Source: Stictocephala bisonia
Lineage: Eukaryota > Arthropoda > Insecta > Hemiptera > Membracidae
Direction: 5' to 3'
Assembly (NCBI GenBank): GCA_035578905.1
Contig: JAQJVL010000617.1
Location: 58,501-122,500, forward strand
Length of the DNA stretch: 64,000 bases
Shown: positions 59,896 to 64,000 of the stretch, piece by piece
How the letters are laid out: each line of letters starts with the position of its first letter
Numbering within the stretch: the first letter of the stretch is position 1
Program-made: the position numbers and the translations under genes
The notes under the pieces: generated by a model
Told to the model about the DNA's origin: nothing
The model's input: the letters and a program-made list of their open reading frames with translations, nothing else
Database searches by the model: none

Positions 59896-60729
59896 GCAAA
59901 GCCCTCACTGACTGACTGACTCACTCACTCATCATTAATTCTCCAACTTCCCATGTAGATAGAGCTGAAATTTTGTACACTGTGTCTTTAGGTCTTAAAT
60001 AGGACAACTAAAGTATTTTCATCTTGATAAAGTACTCCTAAGGGGTAGAAACCGCGCCTAAAAGATTGCTCCATAAGTATAACATTGGGTTAATTTTAAT
60101 AAATTAATAACAGCTGTTTTGGAAATAAATAAACATATTTATTTTGTATGTTTGACATTGTACTATTAATTCCACAGAACAAAGCTGCTCTTAGATGAAT
60201 TTTTATATTATACTATGAGTTTAATCATCAGCTGTTAAACAAAAACAAATAAAATGAACATGATTGAAACATGCTAAGTAATTCTTCCATTGGGTATTTA
60301 TACTAAAATATGTAGCAAAGCAGTAATGTGAGTGAGATACTATGAATAAATTTAATATTGTGATTTTACGTTATACAGTTAATCTACTATTATTTGTAAT
60401 CAAAAGTCACATGCCGAGGTGTATCGAGCGAGTAGCGGGGTTGGCACACAAAGTGTGCAGGGGTGTCCCCTAGTAGTTTATAAATGTTATTTTAAACTGA
60501 GTTTTCAGACAGGTGTTCCACTAACCTTATACTTGGCTCTAACTCCAGACTGTAGATCATTTTCAATGTTTCCAGGGTCCATGTAGGCGATACATAACAG
60601 AAACCCAGGACCAGTGAAGGCCCACAGCTTGCGGAAAGAGAAGCCATCCTGCGCAGAGTTCCTTTCATTACTGCTAGGAATTCCAATCAAGCGAACTCGT
60701 TGTTGCCTTCCTTCAAGTAGCGCTGACAT
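33660..60729 (-). CDS. NRAMP/DMT1-like metal transporter, copy B (nine exons incl. microexon)
   Basis: Coding exons, high to low: 60526-60729, 55536-55762, 52747-52885, 51044-51199, 48789-48947, 46083-46130, 44292-44450, 36040-36263, 33660-33957. They sum to 1614 nt, 537 residues plus stop, all in frame with GT-AG introns. TM1 keeps DPGN (51-54). TM6 reads GATITPHN: Ala227 is normal, but residue 230, the conserved metal-coordinating Met of NRAMPs, is Thr. His232 and His237 remain. N289-K-T and N312-N-T are possible glycosylation sites in the loop after TM7, where mammalian DMT1 is glycosylated. Role from the family: proton-coupled divalent-metal transport; the Met to Thr change suggests altered ion preference (inference). 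Same strand as copy A and 9 kb upstream, consistent with tandem duplication. The introns are filled with transposons. Confidence 0.9.
34130..34400 (-). mobile_element. SINE family S3, copy 2
   Basis: Matches 30460-30775 with substitutions ('ttgttctgtgcaa', 'aaattccaccccc', 'tgtttcaacac'). Located in copy B's last intron. Confidence 0.5.
34921..36001. mobile_element. Foldback (FB-like) transposon in copy B intron
   Basis: Arms 34921-35383 and 35521-36001 are reverse complements along their whole length; outer edge 'tgatatgtagataatatttgg'. The inner arm contains two to three tandem units of about 65-70 bp ('caaaatattcaatgagacac'-type). A 137-bp unpaired centre contains 'ccactgaggagggggg'. No coding. 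Architecture resembles Drosophila FB elements: long inverted arms with internal short repeats. Confidence 0.85.
36040..36263 (-). CDS. Copy B exon 7 (TM9-TM10)
   Basis: 224 nt, [20 protein letters not shown] through [20 protein letters not shown] to MGQFANG plus 2 nt. Acceptor TTACAG, donor GTAAGT. A foldback transposon ends 39 bp from the exon edge on the intron side. Confidence 0.9.
36960..39770 (-). mobile_element. LINE family B ORF2 (endonuclease and reverse transcriptase relic)
   Basis: From 39770 down: endonuclease start ([18 protein letters not shown]), then [46 protein letters not shown] (39552-39019). Reverse transcriptase: [20 protein letters not shown] (about 38225), [16 protein letters not shown] (37810), [11 protein letters not shown] in place of the usual FADDT-type box, [14 protein letters not shown]-terminal: [29 protein letters not shown] (to 36969). 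It uses several frames and is dead. The same order is typical of CR1/jockey-superfamily elements. Confidence 0.8.
39873..41000 (-). repeat. Two 526-bp direct repeats with a 73-bp spacer
   Basis: 39875-40400 and 40474-41000 are nearly identical apart from a few one-base indels. The ends are not TG...CA, so they are not LTRs. Each holds a palindrome GAAGTGC...GCACTTC (40275-40301 and 40873-40898) within a wider imperfect palindrome bounded by 'gcatgttc'. They sit directly upstream of LINE B ORF2 on the minus strand, as 5' UTR monomers would. Confidence 0.8.
41150..42200. repeat. Long inverted repeat carrying the end of a LINE ORF1
   Basis: 41190-41690 (plus) and 42200-41710 (minus) both read the ORF1 C-terminus: [10 protein letters not shown], [19 protein letters not shown] and NYRDIEQLK. 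Similarity continues past the stop into 'tttagattgtagac', 'acaagtaaa' and 'aaatgcacaaat'. The centre is near 41700. Confidence 0.85.
41925..42890 (-). pseudogene. LINE ORF1: PHD-like finger, coiled coil, FP25K-type C-terminus
   Basis: From 42830 down: a Cys-rich finger ([32 protein letters not shown]), a coiled coil ([38 protein letters not shown]), then after a frame break near 42365, [36 protein letters not shown] and the C-terminal [10 protein letters not shown]...IEQLK. This layout is known from ORF1 proteins of arthropod CR1/jockey-like LINEs. One in-frame stop in the finger region. It probably belongs to LINE B. Confidence 0.75.
42973..43090. mobile_element. Palindromic MITE
   Basis: Arms of about 52 bp: 'ctatttcaaggccattggcc' through 'ccatcacagaagagggttaa' pair with the reverse complement ending at 43090; loop about 12 bp. 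No coding. Confidence 0.75.
43260..43500 (+). mobile_element. Possible LINE C-terminal scrap
   Basis: Contains [10 protein letters not shown] (about 43425-43455), resembling the GRRPRGRPR box at the end of many LINE polyproteins. Purine-rich and broken. Confidence 0.3.
43975..44230 (+). repeat. Interspersed repeat Q, copy 2
   Basis: 'ttctgttcngtgaattagttc', 'ggttttcacaggtagc', 'cagcacacgctgaagtgac', 'gcttatttgaaacca' and 'agatagcagcacaggca'. It ends about 60 bp from copy B exon 6. Confidence 0.65.
44292..44450 (-). CDS. Copy B exon 6 (TM8)
   Basis: 159 nt, [19 protein letters not shown] to YAGQLTME. It reads [10 protein letters not shown] where most NRAMPs have STMTG. Acceptor TTTTCAG, donor GTAAGA, phase 0 at both ends. 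Confidence 0.9.
45305..45691. mobile_element. TA-flanked MITE
   Basis: Ends CAGGGTGTTTCTTTTAAAAC and GTTTTAAAAGAAACACCCT, flanked by TA on both sides, as for Tc1/mariner-type derivatives. The 345-bp interior has no transposase. Confidence 0.75.
46083..46130 (-). CDS. Copy B microexon (TM7-TM8 loop)
   Basis: 48 nt, 16 residues: [16 protein letters not shown]. Strong acceptor (TTTGTTTCAG) and donor (GTGAGT), phase 0 at both ends. It aligns in position with the mammalian DMT1 loop rich in Cys, Ser and Pro-His just before the YKGG segment. Too short for ORF searches. Copy A has a damaged homologue at 18060-18096. Confidence 0.8.
46140..47815. other. Copy B intron sequence
   Basis: AT-rich, no gene; no repeat edges found between the microexon and repeat Q copy 3. 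Confidence 0.45.
47820..48110 (+). repeat. Interspersed repeat Q, copy 3
   Basis: Best-preserved copy: 'aaacaagaagactgtccact' through the pyrimidine-rich 'tctctctgtctctatccagc' to 'ggccttaaacagtctgttta'. Confidence 0.7.
48400..48775 (-). mobile_element. SINE family S4, copy 3
   Basis: Minus-strand counterpart of 29051-29460. 'TGGTTCGGATTCCACG' (about 48596-48581) is B-box-like. Its outer end is about 10 bp from the splice donor of copy B exon 5. Confidence 0.6.
48789..48947 (-). CDS. Copy B exon 5 (TM7)
   Basis: 159 nt, [20 protein letters not shown] to YNKTNAHL. Acceptor CAG, donor GTAAGT. An interspersed repeat ends a few bases beyond the donor. Confidence 0.88.
49365..49480 (-). mobile_element. 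SINE family S2 3' end
   Basis: 'ggagaggccgatctccttc' and 'cattcctcatagattatt' are the inverse of the S2 tail at 22500-22588. Confidence 0.55.
49880..50105 (+). repeat. Unbroken copy of the 16487-17020 repeat
   Basis: Continuous 'ggtacctagaaaagaagacg' to 'caaatcagctgatttcgccc'. Serves as the reference showing that the other copy is interrupted. Confidence 0.65.
51044..51199 (-). CDS. Copy B exon 4 (TM6, Met replaced by Thr)
   Basis: 156 nt, [20 protein letters not shown] to [12 protein letters not shown]6 reads [11 protein letters not shown]: the codon at the usual Met is ACA (Thr). Phase 0 at both ends, acceptor TTACAG, donor GTAATA. The rest of the exon is well conserved, so the change does not look like general decay. 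Confidence 0.9.
51588..52170 (-). mobile_element. LINE C-terminus with (TATTC)n tail
   Basis: Minus-strand frame 52053-51769: [57 protein letters not shown], the usual end of CR1/jockey-type ORF2. Followed by an AATAAAAATATTC-type tail with ATTCT repeats (51588-51612), marking the true 3' end. Confidence 0.75.
52747..52885 (-). CDS. Copy B exon 3 (TM4-TM5)
   Basis: 139 nt, [28 protein letters not shown], ending FTFGYE at donor GTAAGT. By hand count it is identical to copy A at 33 of 46 residues. Confidence 0.9.
53360..53465 (-). repeat. Interspersed repeat Q fragment
   Basis: Reverse complement carries 'caaacagtcgttcgagcgct' and 'gcagcacaggcac', as in the other Q copies. Confidence 0.5.
53465..53670 (+). 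mobile_element. LINE reverse transcriptase C-terminal relic
   Basis: Reads [20 protein letters not shown], then [13 protein letters not shown] and [10 protein letters not shown]: the C-terminal zinc-knuckle pattern KWG...CDCG...HI...CPL of jockey/I-type LINEs. Only the tail is present. Confidence 0.7.
53880..54900. other. Copy B intron sequence
   Basis: AT-rich with a short local direct repeat around 'aaaggttgcaaattgtg' (54155-54235). No gene seen. Confidence 0.45.
54905..55345 (+). repeat. Interspersed repeat Q, copy 4 (partly doubled)
   Basis: 'cacgaagactgtccgctca' start; the stretch from 'tctctcnacctctctct' through 'aacagttgtcngancactta' appears twice within this copy. Confidence 0.65.
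55536..55762 (-). CDS. Copy B exon 2 (TM2-TM3)
   Basis: 227 nt, [18 protein letters not shown] to LYLLSNT plus 2 nt. It contains [19 protein letters not shown] and [12 protein letters not shown]. Acceptor TATCAG, donor GTGAGC. Counterpart of copy A exon 3. Confidence 0.9.
55810..56060 (+). repeat. Interspersed repeat P, copy 2
   Basis: Counterpart of 7735-7990 in the same orientation, including 'tgtctgtctgttgtgtgtct' and 'gtgcaattcactggagat'. Confidence 0.65.
57460..58235 (+). mobile_element. LINE ORF2 3' part
   Basis: Frames give [71 protein letters not shown]: the thumb and C-terminal region of CR1/jockey-type reverse transcriptases. A closing 'gttcaaataaatgttttaac' looks like the 3' end. 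At least one frameshift near 57600. Confidence 0.75.
58480..58735 (-). mobile_element. SINE family S1 copy
   Basis: 'gggcgaatatggatttcgaa' through 'tggtggttatcagctgatcc' and 'gcctttagcttgtatgaagc' match 31975-32210. The tRNA head is poorly kept. Confidence 0.65.
58740..59805. other. Copy B first-intron sequence
   Basis: AT-rich with a GC-richer patch at 58740-58900. No gene or repeat edge recognised. Confidence 0.4.
59812..60473 (+). mobile_element. Helitron-like non-autonomous element H2
   Basis: Same ends as H1 (A|TC start at 59812; GGGGTGTCCCCTAG|T end at 60473) and the same internal order. The 5' end contains an expanded (AT)n run at about 59815-59890. Inserted in copy B's first intron, 52 bp from the exon 1 donor side. 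Confidence 0.75.
60526..60729 (-). CDS. Copy B exon 1 (N-terminal tail plus TM1)
   Basis: Encodes 68 residues from [16 protein letters not shown] to GVRAKYK. The ATG at 60729 sits in an AAAC-ATG context; upstream in-frame codons offer only TTG. It contains [14 protein letters not shown] and AYMDPGNIE. Copy A splits the same coding region between two exons. Donor GTTAGT. Confidence 0.88.
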
Positions 60730-62615
60730 GTTTACCAATGATCTAGGTCATTACAGTAAATAGTATTCCTAGAAATAGGTAAGTAGCTGCTCCGGTAACG
60801 ATTGTGTCTGTTTAGTGTTTCTTACTCTAGTGTAAATGAGGTTATCTGCTGGTTTGTCACTGGCCTGAACAACTTAATTAACACTCACTAATTTATTCAA
60901 GTTGACAAATCAGTTGAAATAGTCGTGCTACTTTGCTAATAGTTATTTGTTTCCTGTAAGGTTGAGGCCTTCATTTGAAAATAAACATTTTTATTCTTTA
61001 ATTTAATGTTATAAGATGTAATAAAAACTCCAGTAAATAAATTGTTTATTTCGTAAGGCCTTTTGGTAACAAAGTTATCATCTTCTGACTTTTTTATTTT
61101 CAAAATTTTTATTCTACCATTTAATTAATTTTATCAGATAATGTAACATAACAATTTGTATACTGCAGTTACGGGTAATTTATTTTTTGAAAACCGTTAG
61201 TACTAATGCAAAATTTACCTGTAATATGAACCTAAATTATTGTATTATTCTAAAAATTCTGTTATAAAACTAAAATGTGCACCATTTGTAATTAAAATTT
61301 AAGCATTGAAACTTTGTTAAAATTAATTTTGTCATGCCAGTTAATGTTAGCTTTTCCACAATGTAATAAAATTAGCTATTTATTCTTATATTTTATTAAT
61401 ACGTCAGCTTTCCGATTTCAAATTAATTGTACACTAGTATTATAGTAGTATATGTTATTATTTAATTAATTCATTGTAACAAAATCTGTATCTAAGTAAG
61501 TTGGGTTTGTGCGATTGGTTTAAATAAATAAATAACTTAAATGACAAAGCTAGTATTCTTTTGAGAATAGACAGTATCTCACAAAAACTGAATTTGTTAC
61601 ATTAATGTTTACTAAAGATTAGTTCTTTTTATGTACTGTAGTAAATTTTAATTTTAGTACCAAAACTTACAGAAATAAAATGTATTTTCGAGAGTACATT
61701 TCACCTTAATTCATATACAATATATCTAATTCTACTCCTAGGATTCTCTACACTTACATAAGAGCACGCCTGATTGTGGACAAACCCACCCACCTCCCCA
61801 ATTGTGGTTTTATATTTCATAATATTTATTATTGTTTCAGGTTATTTTTATGTTCATCAATATAATGAACTATTCTCCAGTCTATGAAAACACAAATTAT
61901 GTCATACTAAGAAAATTTGTAAGGTAAAATCAGATTATTTTAAACCAACCAACAGAACTTTGATATTTTGTAGTGATAGATATAAAATAATTCAAGCCGT
62001 ATGAAAATCTGTGAAAATCAAGAGGAATGTTGAGGAAAGGGTATATACATTTTGTTATCAAGTGAGTAAATTTACAAACAAGAGCACAATAAGAGAAGAG
62101 ATATGATGGTAAAGTTTTTTTGAATGTGGTAAAGAAAATTTTGTTACATTCTCTATCATTATTTTATAGCATGGTATCTTATTTACTTTCTGTTTAAATA
62201 AGAACCACTGATGAGTTTACTCTCTGGAGGTGGTTGGTATTTAAATATTGGAAAGGATATGAAGGCATTGATGTACAAGTTATATTATCAACCAATCTTA
62301 TTCTATGGAGCGCACATTGACAAATTGTGATTTAAGCAGATTACAGGTAGCAGAAATTAGATTTTGAAGAGAAATAGAGAAGATTAAACGTTCTAATCAA
62401 GACATTTCAATTTAGATAGTAGATACTTTTTGGTACAATTTTATTCCTGCCTCTCTCTGTAGAATGACATATTAATTCAAAACACTTATCATGGGATAGT
62501 GGGGTACTACATAAAGTTAGGTCAATTACAGTTCAGGTCTTTTTAGTTCTATTTTAGGGGGACTTTAAGTTACATATAAAGTTATTTAAGAAATAACTGT
62601 GTATGGGTGGGTGGG
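60730..62615. other. Upstream region of copy B
   Basis: Should hold the promoter and 5' UTR of copy B on the minus strand. AT-rich, no further gene, no clear core promoter, no repeat edge recognised. Confidence 0.4.
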
Positions 62616-62621
62616 TCAATA

Positions 62622-63331
62622 CAGCAAGACCTTGGTAATTCGGCCCTTGATAGTCCGGAATACCCGATAGTCCAGTACGTCTGGGATCTCAACTTTAGAA
62701 ACTATGTTTAGTACATATAGTAGTCGGGAACTAGCAACGTTAGAAGCGAGTTAAAAATCATGAGTGAGCAAAAGCAATTGCCCGAGGTGGTCACTTCCGA
62801 GTACAGTGGCATCCGTGATGCGAGTACAATACATAGTCGGACAAACTCTGAGCCAATCGGTATTGCTTGTGCTTCCTTCCACCTCGAAAACGCACAGTGC
62901 CGGCTGCTATTACCACTGTCGTCTGTCCTTCTGTCTAAATAGTGGAACGCCATTCCCCATTTTGACTGTGTTGTTGATGAATGACATTCTTTCTCAGTGG
63001 ACATCTGCAGACACGTTGTATGTTAGGCCACATATAGCGGACAAGGAAAACTCTGATTAAAATCTGTATAGCAAATTAATTATTAAAGTTATTAAGTACA
63101 TTAGTATAGTACACAAATTTTCATTTTTATATTTTAAAAAGCAATTTATGAATGCCTACTGTTTTGAATTATTAATATATTATACCTAAAGCAATGTTTT
63201 CAAATATATTCCGATTGTTACTTATTTTCCCCGTTTTACAACTGTTCTTCAATAAACCTTGATAATCCGGAAATTCTGATAATCCGGAACAGACAAATCC
63301 TCGAGTGTGCTGGATTATCAAGGTCTTACTG
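62622..63331. mobile_element. pogo/Tigger-like non-autonomous element
   Basis: TA-flanked ends CAGCAAGACCTTGGTAATTCGG and, on the other strand, CAGTAAGACCTTGATAATCC, typical of pogo/Tigger termini. Subterminal words 'gatagtccgga' and 'gataatccgga' are repeated at both ends. Interior frames are open only for about 60-100 codons, without a recognisable DDE domain. Confidence 0.7.
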
Positions 63332-63394
63332 TACTAATGTATGTGCTTTTGAGAGTGTGTGGTTCAATACCACTATATGTGTATGGGTAGGTGG

Positions 63395-63715
63395 TTGGGA
63401 ATAAAGAAGAGAAGAGATAGAATGAAGAACAAAATAAGCAGAGAAAGATTGACAATGATACCGCTACAAGAGACAATGGAAAGAAGAAGGATACATTAGA
63501 TGAGGCATGTGAAGATGATGGGATATAATAGAAAGAGGAAGAAGGCCAAGAGGAAGGTGGGAGGACCAAGTGTGGAAGGATGTAGAGAAAAGATGAATGC
63601 GCAATAGACAAGTGGAGGAAGAAGAAATATGGAAGGATAGACAAAAATGGAAGATAATGTGTAAGATAGCCCGTGAAAATGGAAACACTAACAGATGATA
63701 ATGATCAAAATCTGT
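63395..63715 (+). mobile_element. LINE 3' end relic
   Basis: Broken frames ending in DRQKWKIMCKIARENGNTNR with a stop at 63696-63698, preceded by a GRRPRGRW-type basic block (about 63538-63570). Same general kind as 6715-7110. Confidence 0.6.
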
Positions 63716-63799
63716 AACCAGAACAAATTTAAGGTATGTACTAACATAAAGATCAAAGTTAGTATGGTTTTTTCTTGATTTAATTTTTTGTAAAATAAC

Positions 63800-64000
63800 T
63801 ATTCTACTAATCTTATATATAGCTGATATGATCACTGACTCACTGACATAAATGTTGAGGAACTTCCCGACATCCTACCCCCATAAACTTGAATTGAAGC
63901 TCTCAGTCTAAAAACCTCCAGAAAAATTCACAAAAGTTTACGTTTTTCACTCATAAACAAGATGGCGGCCTTTGTTTGCCCATAAACTGTCCCAATGTAT
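63800..64000. other. Window edge
   Basis: Begins with 'atatatagctgatatgatc' and 'cactgactcactgacataaa', reminiscent of a Helitron-like 5' end, but the element runs out of the window. Confidence 0.25.

Noticed and set aside
63318..63644. Ser/Leu-rich minus-strand frames of 108 and 123 residues
   Set aside because: Antisense of a purine-rich LINE tail; the plus strand gives the recognisable DRQKWK ending.

Overview
This is AT-rich animal nuclear DNA. Small exons with GT-AG introns, mariner and R1-like elements, CR1/jockey-like LINEs, Helitron-like elements and tRNA-derived SINEs all point to an insect. A hemipteran-like, repeat-rich genome is a guess. No bacterial-type genes, rRNA genes, intact tRNA genes or CRISPR arrays were seen.

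The only host genes I can support are two NRAMP/DMT1 (Malvolio-type) divalent-metal transporters, both on the minus strand, head to tail. I assembled the exons by hand. Copy B (upstream) runs from its ATG at 60729 to its stop at 33660, in nine coding exons (537 aa). Copy A (downstream) runs from its ATG at 24683 to its stop at 6210, in nine coding exons (513 aa). Both stay in frame across every junction with GT-AG introns, and matching exons mostly have identical lengths (227, 139, 156, 159, 159 and 224 nt). The copies differ in three ways: copy B has one N-terminal exon where copy A has two; copy B has an extra 48-nt microexon whose counterpart in copy A is frame-disrupted; and they carry different residues at the metal-site positions of membrane segment 6 (copy A Ser and Met, copy B Ala and Thr).

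Most of the rest is repeats. 1-1700: decayed R1-like LINE. 1715-2861: broken mariner. 3647-5727: MITE, hairpin and Helitron-like tail. 6715-7110: LINE tail in copy A's last intron. 9135-14135: nearly full-length but dead CR1/jockey-like LINE (family A) in copy A's intron between exons 7 and 8. 18150-20290: tandem duplication that made a dead extra exon 6. The intergenic stretch 24684-33659 holds two Helitron-like elements, a second family-A LINE with a 601-bp internal tandem duplication, SINEs and a large foldback. Copy B's introns hold a 1.08-kb foldback element (34921-36001), a second LINE family (36960-39770) with two 526-bp direct repeats and an ORF1 duplicated as a palindrome (39873-42890), several MITEs, SINEs and LINE tails, and a third Helitron-like element (59812-60473). 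Upstream of copy B are a pogo/Tigger-like element (62622-63331) and another LINE tail.

The strongest biological signal is the tandem NRAMP pair: paralogs that share a gene-conversion-like tract yet differ at residues expected to set metal selectivity. No wholly new system was identified.
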